A stretch of 64,000 nucleotides of DNA, taken from positions 114,588 to 178,587 of the forward strand of contig NZ_BOOY01000028.1 in the NCBI RefSeq assembly GCF_016863475.1, written 5' to 3'. This stretch comes from Spirilliplanes yamanashiensis. GTDB taxonomy: Bacteria > Actinomycetota > Actinomycetes > Mycobacteriales > Micromonosporaceae. The notes beneath the pieces are model-generated. The model was not told where the DNA came from. It did not search any database and was given only the letters and a program-made list of their open reading frames with translations. Both the position numbers and the translations under genes were made by a program. This document shows, in pieces, positions 18,427-27,689 of the stretch. Every line of letters starts with the position of its first letter. The stretch's first letter is position 1.

Positions 18427-19427
18427 CGGCCCACCGCCCGGCGGGAGCGCGCCAGCGACGCCAGCGGCGGGCGCTCCTGCACGTCGATGTCGGTGACGTC
18501 GATGGTGCGGTCCAGCCCCGGCAGGGCGTCCTCCGCGCCGCGGCGGAACTGGGTCAGCACGGTGGCCGGCGGCCGCTCGGTCAGGACCAGGCCGGCCCGG
18601 TGCAGGCGCGACCAGGCGGTCACCATGATCTGCGCCGACATCCGGCCCAGCGCGGCGGTGTCCTGGTGGCGGTGCCGCCGCTCGCCCAGGTCGACCTGGG
18701 CCAGGGCGTCGAGGCCCACCAGGTCGAGCAGGTCGACCAGCATGGCGAACTCCACGCCGTAGCCGGACACGAACGGGATGCGCTCCAGGGTGCGCCGGCG
18801 GCCGGCGTACTCGCCCGCCAGCGGCTGCACGACGCCGGCCAGGGTGGGCCAGAACAGGTTGAGCAGCGGGCGGGCGGCCAGCTCGGTGACCCGGCCGCCG
18901 CCGTCCTGCTCGACGCCGCCGGAGCGCACCAGCGGCCGGTGGTAGAAGCCCTTGACGAACTCGACGGACGGGTCGCTGAGCAGCGGCCCGATCAGCCCGG
19001 TGACGAAGTGGTCGGAGAAGCCCTCCAGGTCGCCGTCGATGAACGCGACCACGTCGCCGGTGGACGCGGCGAGCCCGGCCCACAGCGCGTCGCCCTTGCC
19101 GCTCAGCCGGGGCAGGCCCCGCGTGACGTCGTCCTGGTGCACCACGCGGGCGCCCGCCGCCTCGGCGACCTCGGCGGTGCGGTCGACGGAGCGCGAATCG
19201 ACCACGACGATCTCGTCGACCAGTCCGGTGCGCTGGGCGAGCCGCCGCACCGTGGCGACGATGGCCCCGACGGTGGCCTCCTCGTTGCGGGCCGGGATGA
19301 CGACGCTGACGGTCGTCGTTCCCTTGCGCCGGATCAGTTCGGCGGGTTGCCACCGGCCGGCGCTGCTCGTGCGGTAGGTCGTCCACGCCTCCACGACGGG
19401 TGACGCGGTCAGGTCGGTCTGGTCCAC
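18423..19427 (-). CDS. gpgS: Glucosyl-3-phosphoglycerate synthase
   Basis: 334 residues from a GTG that has GGGGGAG five bases upstream; longer in-frame starts lack such a site. GT-A fold of the GpgS family (UDP- or ADP-glucose plus 3-phosphoglycerate). Marks are VSVVIPARNEEATVGAIV, VVVDSRSVDRTAEVA, LSGKGDALWAGLAAS, the metal-binding FIDGDLEGFSDHF, and the long GpgS-specific stretch with GGGRVTELAARPLLNLFWP and GVVQPLAGEYAGRR, then VSGYGVEFAMLVD and LAQVDLGERRHRHQ. The product is the precursor of glucosylglycerate, a compatible solute, and of methylglucose lipopolysaccharides in mycobacteria. First gene of a two-gene operon, divergent from the dehydrogenase pair. Confidence 0.88.
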   Translation of the reverse strand: MDQTDLTASPVVEAWTTYRTSSAGRWQPAELIRRKGTTTVSVVIPARNEEATVGAIVATVRRLAQRTGLVDEIVVVDSRSVDRTAEVAEAAGARVVHQDDVTRGLPRLSGKGDALWAGLAASTGDVVAFIDGDLEGFSDHFVTGLIGPLLSDPSVEFVKGFYHRPLVRSGGVEQDGGGRVTELAARPLLNLFWPTLAGVVQPLAGEYAGRRRTLERIPFVSGYGVEFAMLVDLLDLVGLDALAQVDLGERRHRHQDTAALGRMSAQIMVTAWSRLHRAGLVLTERPPATVLTQFRRGAEDALPGLDRTIDVTDIDVQERPPLASLARSRRAVGR

Positions 19428-19438
19428 GATGCTCCCCC

Positions 19439-19510
19439 AACGATCGGTAGCCCCTAACCGGCGGGGATCCCCTCGATCGTTCCGCGTCAATCGTTCTCGC
19501 CGATAACGAT
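19439..19510. promoter_or_regulatory. Cluster of AACGAT/ATCGTT repeats in a divergent promoter region
   Basis: AACGATCG at 19439-19446 and CGATCGTT at 19474-19481 form an 8-base inverted repeat with a 27-base spacer. ATCGTT at 19490-19495 and AACGAT at 19505-19510 form a second, tighter pair. All lie between gpgS and the Gfo/Idh/MocA gene and could bind one regulator controlling both directions. The regulator is not identified. Confidence 0.45.
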
Positions 19511-19596
19511 GCGGTGTCGAAGTCGATCGATCCCAGAACGTTTGGGGGAACGGCCGGCGGAGAAGTACCGGGCCGTCGAGAGAGTGGAGATCACCT

Positions 19597-20565
19597 ATGG
19601 CGGTCAGCAGGATCGGTCTGGTCGGAGCCGGCGGCGTGGCGCAGCGGCATGCGCGCGTGCTGTCGGGGTTCGCCGACGTGCGCCTGGCGGGGGTGACCGA
19701 CGTGCTGCCCGAGGCGGCCGAGCGGCTCGCCGGCGAGTACGGGGCCCCGGCGGTCCCGACGGTGGAGGACCTGCTGGCCGACGGCGTCGACGCGCTGTAC
19801 GTGTGCGTCCCGCCGTTCGCCCACGGCCCCGCCGAGCGGGCGGCGGCCGAGGCTGGCGTCCCGCTGTTCGTCGAGAAGCCGGTCGGGCTCGACGCGGCCG
19901 TCCCGGAGGAGGTCGCGGCGCTGGTCGAGCGGCGCGGGCTGCTCAGCGCCGCCGGGCACCACTGGCGCTACCTGCGCACCGTCGAGGAGGCCGCGAGGCT
20001 GCTGGCCGGCCGCGAGATCCGGCTGGTCGCCGGCGCCTGGCTGGACAAGGTGCCGCCGGTCGGCTGGTGGCCGCACCGGGACCGCTCCGGCGGCCCGGTC
20101 GTCGAGCAGGCCGCGCACGTGCTCGACCTGGCCCGGCACCTGGCCGGGGAGGTGGCCACGGTGAACGCGGTGGGCAACGGCACGCCGCCGCCGGTGCCGG
20201 GCGCGGACGTGGACACCGCCACCGCCGCCGTCCTGCGCTTCGCGGACGGCGCGGTCGGCACCCTGTCGGCGACCTGCGCGCTGGGCTGGAAGCACCGGGC
20301 CGGGCTCGAGGTGTACGCCGACGGCCTGGCCCTGGCGATCACCGAGGACGAGCTGGTCGTCCGCGACGCCGACGGCGAGCGGCGGGTGGCCGGCGACGCG
20401 GAGGCGGCCCGGGTCGCCGTCGACCGCGCGTTCGTCGACGCGGTGCGCGGCGAGGGCCACGACGTGCGGGTGCCGTACCCGGAGGCGCTGCGCACCCACC
20501 GGCTGGCCCTGGCGGTGGCCGAGTCCGCGGCGACGGGCCGCACCGTCGAGGTGCCGCGTGGCTGA
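19597..20565 (+). CDS. Gfo/Idh/MocA-family NAD(P)-dependent oxidoreductase
   Basis: 322 residues. The N-terminal Rossmann fold shows IGLVGAGGVAQRHARVL and VCVPPFAHGPAERAA; the catalytic Lys motif is FVEKPVGLD near residue 88; the C-terminal half (residues ~115-320) carries the beta-sheet domain with HHWRYLRTVEEA. Members oxidise or reduce a sugar hydroxyl, often at C3 of a nucleotide sugar or of inositol. The exact substrate is unknown. ATG start after a GGAG site. The stop overlaps the GTG of the MDR dehydrogenase by 8 bases, which suggests the two enzymes act on one pathway. Confidence 0.85.
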   Translation: MAVSRIGLVGAGGVAQRHARVLSGFADVRLAGVTDVLPEAAERLAGEYGAPAVPTVEDLLADGVDALYVCVPPFAHGPAERAAAEAGVPLFVEKPVGLDAAVPEEVAALVERRGLLSAAGHHWRYLRTVEEAARLLAGREIRLVAGAWLDKVPPVGWWPHRDRSGGPVVEQAAHVLDLARHLAGEVATVNAVGNGTPPPVPGADVDTATAAVLRFADGAVGTLSATCALGWKHRAGLEVYADGLALAITEDELVVRDADGERRVAGDAEAARVAVDRAFVDAVRGEGHDVRVPYPEALRTHRLALAVAESAATGRTVEVPRG

Positions 20566-21649
20566 CCGCGAGCTCGTCGTCACCGGGCCGGGCGCCGTCG
20601 AGCTGCACGACAGCGAGCCGGCCGAGCCGGCCGGCGGGCAGTTCCGCGTCGAGACCCTGTTCTCCGGCGTCTCCGCCGGCACCGAGCTGACCTTCGTCAA
20701 GGGCACCAACCCGTGGCTGCACCGCGGCTTCGACGCCGAGCTGGGCCTGTTCCGCGACACCGACCCCAGCACGCCGTACCCGGTGCGCGGCTTCGGCTAC
20801 ATGCAGGTCGGCCGGGTCACCCGCAGCGCCACCCCGGCGGTGGCGGAGGGGTCGGTGGTGGCGATGACCTACGGCCACCGCACCGCCCACGTGGCCGACC
20901 CGCTGCGCGAGCGGGTCGTGCCGCTGCCCGACGGGCTGGACCCGGTGCTCGGCGTGTACGCCGCCCACATGGGCCCCATCTGCGCCAACGGCCTGCTGCA
21001 CGCCGCGGCCGACCTGCACGGCGCCGACGTGCGCGACCTCGGCGACGGGGTGCGCGGCCGCCGCGTCGCGGTCACCGGCGCGGGCGTCGTCGGCCTGCTC
21101 ACCGCCCTGTTCGCCCGTCGGCACGGCGCCGCGTCGGTGGTGGTCGTCGACCCGACGCCCGAGCGGCGCGCCGTGGCCGAGGCGCTCGGCCTGGAGACCC
21201 TCGACCCGGACGGCGCGCACGACCCGGCCGTCGTCCTGAAGACCCGGTGGCGGCACGCGGCCGGCGACCGCGGTGCGGACGTGGTGTTCCAGTGCCGCGG
21301 CCGGGCGAACGCGCTGCACCTGGCGCTGCGCCTGCTGCGCCCCCAGGGCGTCGTCGTGGACCTCGCGTTCTACCCCGGCGGCGCCGACGAGGTGCGCCTC
21401 GGCGAGGAGTTCCACCACAACGGCCTGGCGCTGCGCTGCGCCCAGATCGGCCGGGTCCCGCGCGGGCTCGCCGGGCACTGGGACCGCGAGCGGCTGTCCG
21501 CCGAGACGGTCGGCCTGCTGCACGCCGACGGGGCCGCGCTGCGCGCGCACCTGATCACCGCGGTGGTGCCGTTCGCCGAGGCTCCGGCCCTGTTCGCCGA
21601 CCTGGCCGGCGGGCGCCGGCACGAGCTGCAGGCGGTGCTCGCCTGCTGA
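20558..21649 (+). CDS. Medium-chain dehydrogenase/reductase family protein
   Basis: 363 residues of the MDR (zinc-type alcohol/sorbitol dehydrogenase) superfamily. The N-terminal GroES-like half has LFSGVSAGTELTFVKGTNPW; the cofactor half has VAVTGAGVVGLLTALFARRHGA near 170, and DVVFQCRGRANALHLALRLLRPQGVVVDLAFY. The usual structural-zinc Cys cluster (four closely spaced Cys) is absent, so it belongs to a branch without it; catalysis may not need zinc. Probably works with the Gfo/Idh/MocA enzyme upstream on a sugar or polyol. GTG start overlapping the previous gene. Confidence 0.82.
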   Translation: MADRELVVTGPGAVELHDSEPAEPAGGQFRVETLFSGVSAGTELTFVKGTNPWLHRGFDAELGLFRDTDPSTPYPVRGFGYMQVGRVTRSATPAVAEGSVVAMTYGHRTAHVADPLRERVVPLPDGLDPVLGVYAAHMGPICANGLLHAAADLHGADVRDLGDGVRGRRVAVTGAGVVGLLTALFARRHGAASVVVVDPTPERRAVAEALGLETLDPDGAHDPAVVLKTRWRHAAGDRGADVVFQCRGRANALHLALRLLRPQGVVVDLAFYPGGADEVRLGEEFHHNGLALRCAQIGRVPRGLAGHWDRERLSAETVGLLHADGAALRAHLITAVVPFAEAPALFADLAGGRRHELQAVLAC

Positions 21650-21709
21650 TCCACCGCGGGCGGGAGTAGGCACCCGCGCGGGGGCGCGCGTGCAGTACCG
21701 TTGCCGCCC

Positions 21710-23998
21710 ATGGGCGTCTCGCAAAAGCTGAAGAGCCGGCTGCGCAAGTTCCTCCAGCGGCCGGGCACCACGGTCGACCTGGCCCCGCTGGAGAAACTCC
21801 TGCCCGCCGTCGAGGCGATGGAGGACGAGCTCGCCGCGCTCGACGACGCCGCGCTCACCGAGCGCGCCGCGCAGGCGGAGGAGTACACCGAGATCTGCGC
21901 CGTCGGCCGCGAGGCCGCCCGCCGCGCCCTCGACCAGCGCCCGTACGACGTGCAGCTGCTCGGCGCCATGTCGCTGCTGGCCGGCAAGGTCGCCGAGATG
22001 GCCACCGGTGAGGGCAAGACCCTGACCGCCACCATCGCCGCGTACGGCCACGTGCGGCAGGGCCGCGGCCCGGTGCACGTGCTGACCGTCAACGACTACC
22101 TGGCCCGCCGCGACGCCACCTGGATGGAGCCGGTCTACGACCTGCTCGGCCTGACCGTCGGCTGGGTCACCGAGGCGTCCACCCGGGACGAGCGCCGCGC
22201 GGCGTACGCCCGCGACGTCACCTACGTCTCGGTCAGCGAGGCCGGCTTCGACTACCTGCGCGACCAGCTCGTCACCGACATCGCCGACCGGGTGCAGCCC
22301 GAGCTGACCACGGCCATCGTCGACGAGGCCGACTCGATCCTCATCGACGAGGCCCGTGTGCCGATGGTGCTGGCCGGCACCGTGCCCAGCGAGAGCGACC
22401 CGGTGCACGCGGCCGCCGCGATCGTCGCCGACCTCAAGGCCGGCCGCGACTACAAGGTCGGCGAGGACGGCCGCAGCGCCGCCTTCACCGCCCGCGGCAC
22501 CGCGGCGGTCGAGAAGGCGCTCGGCGGCATCAACCTGTACGACGACGAGCACACCGCGCAGCTGTCGGCCGTCAACGTCGCCCTGCACGCCAAGGCGCTG
22601 CTGCACCGCGACGTCGACTACATCGTCCGCGGCGGCACCGTCGAGCTGATCGACGAGATGCGTGGCCGGGTGGCGCAGCGGCGCCGCTGGCCCGACGGCC
22701 TGCAGGCCGCCGTCGAGGCGAAGGAGGGCCTCGACGCCACCGCCGAGGGCGAGCAGCTCAACACGCTCACCGTGCAGGCCTACATCGCGCTGTACACCAC
22801 CGTGTGCGGCATGACCGCCACCGCGGTGCACGTCGGCGAGGAGCTGCGCGAGTACTTCGGCCTCGAGGTCGCGGTCATCCCGCCGAACACCCCGAACATC
22901 CGCAAGGACGACGAGGACCGCATCTTCGCCACCCGGGTGGAGAAGGAGGAGGCGATCGTCGCGGAGATCGCCGCCGCGCACGAGCGCCGGCGCCCGGTGC
23001 TGGTCGGCACGCTCGACGTCAAGGAGTCCGAGCGGCTGGCCACGGCGCTGGAGGCGGCCGGCATCCCGTCGGTGGTGCTCAACGCGAAGAACGACGACGA
23101 GGAGGCCTCGATCATCGCCGAGGCCGGCGCGCTCGGCGCGGTCACGGTCTCCACCCAGATGGCCGGCCGCGGTGTCGACATTCGGCTCGGCGGCAGCGCC
23201 GGCAAGGACGCGGAGAAGGTCGTCGACCTCGGCGGCCTGCTCGTCATCGGCGCCGGCCGGCACGACAGCCGCCGCGTCGACGACCAGCTGCGCGGCCGCG
23301 CGGGCCGGCAGGGCGACCCGGGCGGCTCGCGGTTCTTCGTCTCGCTGGAGGACGAGCTGATCACCCGGCACGCGGGCGAGATGATCCCGCCGTCGCCGAA
23401 GATGGACATGGACGGCAACGTCCACGACGAGATCGTCGACTACGCCATCGAGCACGCGCAGCGCGTCGCCGAGGGCGTCAACCACGAGATCCACCGCAAC
23501 ACGTGGCGCTACTCGGTCGTCGTCGAGCAGCAGCGCAAGGCGCTCGCCGAGCGGCGCGAGCGGCTGCTCACCACCGACGTGGCCGGCGACATGCTGCGCA
23601 AGCGGCTGGCCGACAAGCTGGCGGACGTCCCGGACGAGGTGGTCAACGAGGCCGGCCGGGCCGTCGCGCTGTACCACCTCGACCGGCTGTGGGCCGAGCA
23701 CCTGGCCGAGCTGGCCGAGGTGCGCGAGGGCGTGCACCTGCGCGCGCTCGGCAAGCTCGACCCGCTGGACGAGTTCCACCGCGCGGCCGTCCCGGCGTTC
23801 CAGAAGCTGATGCCCGAGATCGAGGAGCGCACCGTGCTCACGGTCGAGGAGCTGGACCTCAGCGACGGCTACCAGCCGGACGCCGCCGACCTGGTGCGCC
23901 CGAGCGCCACGTGGACGTACCTGGTGCACGACAACCCGTTCGGCTCCGAGCTCGACCGGCTCATCGCGGCCGTCGGCCGCCGCCTCACGGGGCGCTGA
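21710..23998 (+). CDS. secA2: Accessory preprotein translocase ATPase SecA2
   Basis: 762 residues, clearly shorter than housekeeping SecA (about 900) and lacking its C-terminal zinc-binding tail. ATPase motifs are intact: Walker A MATGEGKTLTA near 101, VDEADSILIDEAR near 205, motif VSTQMAGRGVDI near 483 and DDQLRGRAGRQGDPG near 524. SecA2 powers export of a limited set of proteins alongside SecYEG; in mycobacteria these include some without signal peptides and certain lipoproteins. No secY2 or accessory Sec genes are adjacent, matching the mycobacterial-type rather than the streptococcal system. ATG 21710 is used; a TTG three codons upstream is less likely. Confidence 0.93.
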   Translation: MGVSQKLKSRLRKFLQRPGTTVDLAPLEKLLPAVEAMEDELAALDDAALTERAAQAEEYTEICAVGREAARRALDQRPYDVQLLGAMSLLAGKVAEMATGEGKTLTATIAAYGHVRQGRGPVHVLTVNDYLARRDATWMEPVYDLLGLTVGWVTEASTRDERRAAYARDVTYVSVSEAGFDYLRDQLVTDIADRVQPELTTAIVDEADSILIDEARVPMVLAGTVPSESDPVHAAAAIVADLKAGRDYKVGEDGRSAAFTARGTAAVEKALGGINLYDDEHTAQLSAVNVALHAKALLHRDVDYIVRGGTVELIDEMRGRVAQRRRWPDGLQAAVEAKEGLDATAEGEQLNTLTVQAYIALYTTVCGMTATAVHVGEELREYFGLEVAVIPPNTPNIRKDDEDRIFATRVEKEEAIVAEIAAAHERRRPVLVGTLDVKESERLATALEAAGIPSVVLNAKNDDEEASIIAEAGALGAVTVSTQMAGRGVDIRLGGSAGKDAEKVVDLGGLLVIGAGRHDSRRVDDQLRGRAGRQGDPGGSRFFVSLEDELITRHAGEMIPPSPKMDMDGNVHDEIVDYAIEHAQRVAEGVNHEIHRNTWRYSVVVEQQRKALAERRERLLTTDVAGDMLRKRLADKLADVPDEVVNEAGRAVALYHLDRLWAEHLAELAEVREGVHLRALGKLDPLDEFHRAAVPAFQKLMPEIEERTVLTVEELDLSDGYQPDAADLVRPSATWTYLVHDNPFGSELDRLIAAVGRRLTGR

Positions 23999-24002
23999 CC
24001 GC

Positions 24003-24962
24003 TCAGGCGGCGTGCCCGTCGCCCAGGTGGGCGGCGAGCACGTCGTCGCCGAAGTCGCTCAGCGGTCGGCGCAGCACGGTGTGCGCGTGGTTGCCGTCGT
24101 CGGTGGTGTTGTCGTACTCGACGAGCAGGTCGGGGGCCTGCAGCCGGTAGTAGTGCCGCACCCCCGGCCCGGGCGGGCCCTCCCACGCGAAGTGCAGGGC
24201 GCGCCGGTCGAGCCGCCGGTCCTCCGCGTCGGCCAGCTCCTCGGGCAGCCGGGCCAGGTAGAGGGCGACGAGCTGCTCCACCAGCGACCGCGCGCCCACG
24301 CCCAGGTCGGCGACGGGCACCCCGGCCGGTTCGATCGTGGCGGCGGCCCGGGCGGCGATCCCGCTGCGGATGTCGTCCGGCGCCGCGTCGGCCACCACGG
24401 CCCGCCGCCGGTCCTGCGGCGCCATGGCCAGCAGCACCGCCCGGCCCAGGTCCTCCTCGGGGGCCAGCGGCCGCAGCACCGGGTGCCCGGCGTGGTCGAC
24501 GCGCGCCGGGTTGGCGCCCAGGAACAGCGGGGCGGGGGAGACCCGGTCGCCGGCGAGGGTCATGGTGACCGACAGGTGGTGGCCCTCGAACCGCCAGCCG
24601 AACGCGTCGTCGCCGGGGCCGCCGAACAGCACCACGCGGAAGTCCTCGCTGTGCCGCCCGCGCGCCCAGCCCTCCCGCCGGTCGAGCACCTCCTCCAGGG
24701 CGAGCACCGCCATGGCCTGGGCGTACGCCCCCGGCGACAGCGCCGTGGCGAGCAGCCGGTGGGCGTTCTTGCGCGCGGTGACGCCCAGGTCGGCGAGGCT
24801 GACGCCGGGCCGGGGGCGCGGCCGGTACTCGAGCCAGCGGCGCCGGTCGTCGGCGAACGGGCGCCCGGCGGCGGCCCGGCCGCCCTCGTCGAGGGAGCCG
24901 AGGAACGCGGCCGCGGCGGCCCGCATCCGGGCCGCGGGGGAGCCGTCGCCGGTCACGGTCAC
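24003..24962 (-). CDS. DUF3500 family protein
   Basis: 319 residues matching the DUF3500 layout: an N-terminal helical part (FLGSLDEGGRAAAGRPFADDRR), then FGGPGDDAFGWRFEGHHLSVTMTL and FLGANPARV...HPVLRPLAPEEDLGRAVL, and near the C-terminus HFAWEGPPGPGVRHYYRLQ and LLVEYDNTTDDGNHAHTVLR. The biochemical function is not established. The conserved HH and HAH residues could bind a metal, which is speculation. GTG start overlaps the ankyrin gene stop (GTGA); a second GTG lies two codons in. Converges on secA2 with a 4-base gap. Confidence 0.82.
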   Translation of the reverse strand: MTVTGDGSPAARMRAAAAAFLGSLDEGGRAAAGRPFADDRRRWLEYRPRPRPGVSLADLGVTARKNAHRLLATALSPGAYAQAMAVLALEEVLDRREGWARGRHSEDFRVVLFGGPGDDAFGWRFEGHHLSVTMTLAGDRVSPAPLFLGANPARVDHAGHPVLRPLAPEEDLGRAVLLAMAPQDRRRAVVADAAPDDIRSGIAARAAATIEPAGVPVADLGVGARSLVEQLVALYLARLPEELADAEDRRLDRRALHFAWEGPPGPGVRHYYRLQAPDLLVEYDNTTDDGNHAHTVLRRPLSDFGDDVLAAHLGDGHAA

Positions 24963-25363
24963 GCGCCCCGCAGCCGGGCCGCCATCTCCGGCAGGCCGAA
25001 GAACGCGGCGGTCTCGGCGGCGGACGGGCCGCCCGCGTCCGGGTCGGCTCCGGCGGCCAGCAGGGCGTCCACGGTGGCCGGGTTGCGCCGGAACACGGCG
25101 GCCGCCAGCGCGGTCTGGCCGCGGTCGTTGGCCCGGCCGTGGTCGGCGCCGCGGGCGAGCAGCGCCGCCACGGTCTCGGGGTGGTCGTGGTACGCGGCCA
25201 GGATCAGCAGCGTGTCGCCCTTGCCGTTGGTGAGGTTCACCGGCAGGCCGGCGTCGACGTTGGCCGCCAGCTCCCCGGTGCTCCCGCCGCGGGCCAGGTC
25301 GAACATGCGGTGCGCGTACGCCAGCGTCGCCTCGTCCAGGTCCTGCGCCGTCTCGTCGGTCAC
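24959..25363 (-). CDS. Ankyrin-repeat protein
   Basis: 134 residues made almost entirely of three to four ankyrin repeats: GLPVNLTNGKGDTLLILAAYHDHPETVAALLARGAD, then the repeat beginning RANDRGQTALAAAVF and the repeat ending VDALLAAGADPDAGG. A helical start (DLDEATLAYAHRMFDLARGGS) caps the stack. It is a protein-protein interaction module without a signal peptide. The direct overlap with the DUF3500 gene suggests that protein as its partner. GTG start. Confidence 0.9.
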   Translation of the reverse strand: MTDETAQDLDEATLAYAHRMFDLARGGSTGELAANVDAGLPVNLTNGKGDTLLILAAYHDHPETVAALLARGADHGRANDRGQTALAAAVFRRNPATVDALLAAGADPDAGGPSAAETAAFFGLPEMAARLRGA

Positions 25364-25387
25364 GGCTCGACTCTAGGCCGCCCGGCG

Positions 25388-26089
25388 TCAGCGGACGAGC
25401 GACGTCATCCGGTTGATCTCCGCGGCCTGTTCGACGCCGATCTCGTTGGCCAGCTCGCCGAGCATCTGGTCGGCGCCGCCGGACAGCACGTCGCCGACCA
25501 TTCGCAGCGCGCCGCGGTGGTGCTCGGTCATCATCGCGACGAACCGGCGGTCGAAGTCGGCGCCGCGGGCGGCGGCGAGCGCGTCGAGGGCGGCCTGGCC
25601 CTGCATGCCGGGCATGGCGGCGTGGTCGTGGCCGGGCGGGGTGGCGGGCAGCCCGCGGGTGCTCAGCCAGGTCTGCAGCTGCGGCAGCTCGGCGCCCTGG
25701 GCCAGCCGGATCCGCTCGGCGACGGCCGCGACGCGGGGGTCGCCGGCCCGGCCGGGCGCCAGCTCGGCCATCCGCAGGGCCTGCTGGTGGTGCGGGATCA
25801 TCATCTGCACGAACGCGGCGTCGATGCCGTTGTGCGGCGCCTGCGCCGGCGCGCTGACCCGGGCGCCGTCGGCCACCCGGTTCGGCTCGCCGGGGCGGCC
25901 GGGCACCACCACGGGCACCGGCTCGCTCGGCGGCACGGGCGCCGAGGAGACCGCCGCCGAGACCGCCGCCGGGGCCGACGGCGCCGGCCCGGCCGTCCCG
26001 CCGTCGCCGCCCGCCGCTGCCGCCACCCCGGCGGCGACGCCGGCGCCGGCGACCACGGCCGCCGCGAGGAGCAGGCGCGCCCGGTTCAT
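25388..26089 (-). CDS. DUF305 secreted or membrane-anchored protein
   Basis: 233 residues. A signal sequence (MNRARLLLAAAVVAGAGVAAGVAAAAGG) has no lipobox Cys. A Pro/Ala-rich linker runs to about 85 and the DUF305 ferritin-like helical region follows. The paired motifs FVQMMIPHHQQALRMAEL and FVAMMTEHHRGALRMVGD, and a Met/His stretch PPGHDHAAMPGMQG between them, are the family's hallmarks; they are thought to bind copper or other metals. Acts outside the membrane. ATG start with AGGGGG upstream. Not in an evident operon with the ankyrin gene, which follows 25 bases later and could still be co-transcribed. Confidence 0.87.
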   Translation of the reverse strand: MNRARLLLAAAVVAGAGVAAGVAAAAGGDGGTAGPAPSAPAAVSAAVSSAPVPPSEPVPVVVPGRPGEPNRVADGARVSAPAQAPHNGIDAAFVQMMIPHHQQALRMAELAPGRAGDPRVAAVAERIRLAQGAELPQLQTWLSTRGLPATPPGHDHAAMPGMQGQAALDALAAARGADFDRRFVAMMTEHHRGALRMVGDVLSGGADQMLGELANEIGVEQAAEINRMTSLVR

Positions 26090-26242
26090 GATCCCCCTCG
26101 GGTCCGGAAGGCATCGACGACCGCCACGCTACCCGCCCGCGCGCCGGTATGTCGTGATCGATACCCGTCCACGTAATGACCCGGGGCCGCATCGATGCTT
26201 ATCGTGATGGGGTCCTACCACCCCAGACGAGGGAGATCCACA

Positions 26243-27676
26243 GTGCACACTGCCCCACGAGGGCGGCGGCTCAGACTCCTGGCCGGTGCCGGAGCGGCGG
26301 CCACGCTGCTGCTGAGCCTGCTGGTCGCCCCGGGCGGCCCCGCCGCCGCGGCCGACCGCGGGCCCGCCCCGAGCACCCCGCCGGCCGTCGACGAGATCTC
26401 GTCGAGCCGCAACCTGCGCCAGATCGCCCACCTGCCCAAGCAGGCGCCCTTCACCGACACGCCCGGCACCGACTGGGCGTTCCAGGGCGGCTACGCCTAC
26501 GGCGGCAACTACAACGGCTTCACGGTGTACGACATCCGCCGGCCCAGCCGGCCGCGGATCGTCACCCAGGTGCTCTGCCCGGGCGCCCAGAACGACGTGT
26601 CGGTGCGCGGCAACCTGCTGTTCCTGTCCACGGACTCGCAGCGCACCGACGACTCCTGCGCCAGCGCCGGCTCGACTGCCGCGGCGCCCGGCGCGCGCTG
26701 GGAGGGCATCAAGATCTTCGACATCTCGCGCCCGGCCAGCCCCCGCTACCTGAAGTCGGTCAAGACGGCGTGCGGCTCGCACACGCACACGCTGGTGCCC
26801 GGCAAGCGCGGCGAGCGCAACGTCTACCTGTACGTGTCGTCGTACAACCTGGCGCCGGCCTCGCTGCCGAACTGCGAGCTGCCGCACGACAAGATCTCGA
26901 TCGTCAAGGTGCCGCTGCGCCACCCCGAGCGGGCGGCCGTGGTGGCGACCCCGGTGCTGTTCCCGGACGGCGGTTTCCCCGGCTCGGCGTACGGCTCGGC
27001 GACGACGGGCTGCCACGACATCACCGTGTTCCCGCAGAAGAATCTCGCGGCGGGCGCCTGCATGGGTGACGGCGTGCTGTTCGACATCTCCCGGCGCACC
27101 GCGCCGCGGGTGATCACGACGGTCCGCGACGAGGCGAACTTCGCGTTCTGGCACTCGGCCACGTTCAACAACGCCGGCACCAAGGTCGTCTTCACCGACG
27201 AGCTGGGCGGCGGCGGGGCGGCCACCTGCAACGCGACGGTCGGCCCGAACCGCGGCGCCGACGCGATCTACGACATCACCGGCCGCGGCGACAACCGCCG
27301 GCTGGAGTTCCGCAGTTACTTCAAGATTCCGCGGGCGAACACGGCCACGGAGAACTGCGTCGCGCACAATGGCTCGCTGATTCCGGTGCGCGGGCGCGAC
27401 ATCATGGTGCAGGCCTGGTATCAGGGCGGCATCTCGGTCTGGGACTTCACCGACTCGCGCAACCCGCGGGAGATCGGTTTCTGGGAGCGGGGCCCGCTGA
27501 ACGCGACCACCCTGACTCTGGGCGGTTCCTGGTCGGCGTACTGGTACAACGGATATGTTTTCTCGAACGACATTCAAAAGGGCCTGGATGTCATCCAGGT
27601 GAACGACCGGCGCATCCGCTCGGCGAAGCACGTGCGGTTCCGCGAGTTCAACGCCCAGACGCAGTACAGATACTGA
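26243..27676 (+). CDS. Secreted LVIVD-repeat (beta-propeller-like) protein
   Basis: 477 residues with a clear Sec signal peptide (LRLLAGAGAAATLLLSLLVAPGGPAAAAD). The mature part has repeating VYDIRRPSRPRIVTQV, KIFDISRPASPRYLKSV, LFDISRRTAPRVITTV and VWDFTDSRNPREIGFW units, the LVIVD repeat that builds a propeller-like surface. HSATFNNAGTKVVFTDE and CVAHNGSLIPV lie between them. It is an extracellular protein of unknown function, probably a binding or structural protein. The GTG start at 26243 is chosen because GAGGGAG lies 7 bases upstream; in-frame starts further upstream have no such site. Ends at a strong stem-loop. Confidence 0.87.
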   Translation: MHTAPRGRRLRLLAGAGAAATLLLSLLVAPGGPAAAADRGPAPSTPPAVDEISSSRNLRQIAHLPKQAPFTDTPGTDWAFQGGYAYGGNYNGFTVYDIRRPSRPRIVTQVLCPGAQNDVSVRGNLLFLSTDSQRTDDSCASAGSTAAAPGARWEGIKIFDISRPASPRYLKSVKTACGSHTHTLVPGKRGERNVYLYVSSYNLAPASLPNCELPHDKISIVKVPLRHPERAAVVATPVLFPDGGFPGSAYGSATTGCHDITVFPQKNLAAGACMGDGVLFDISRRTAPRVITTVRDEANFAFWHSATFNNAGTKVVFTDELGGGGAATCNATVGPNRGADAIYDITGRGDNRRLEFRSYFKIPRANTATENCVAHNGSLIPVRGRDIMVQAWYQGGISVWDFTDSRNPREIGFWERGPLNATTLTLGGSWSAYWYNGYVFSNDIQKGLDVIQVNDRRIRSAKHVRFREFNAQTQYRY

Positions 27677-27689
27677 TCATCGGCAGCAC

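Noticed and set aside
20339..23929. Long open frame antisense to the MDR gene and secA2
   Set aside because: Crosses two genes with clear families on the other strand and has low-complexity composition; a shadow frame.
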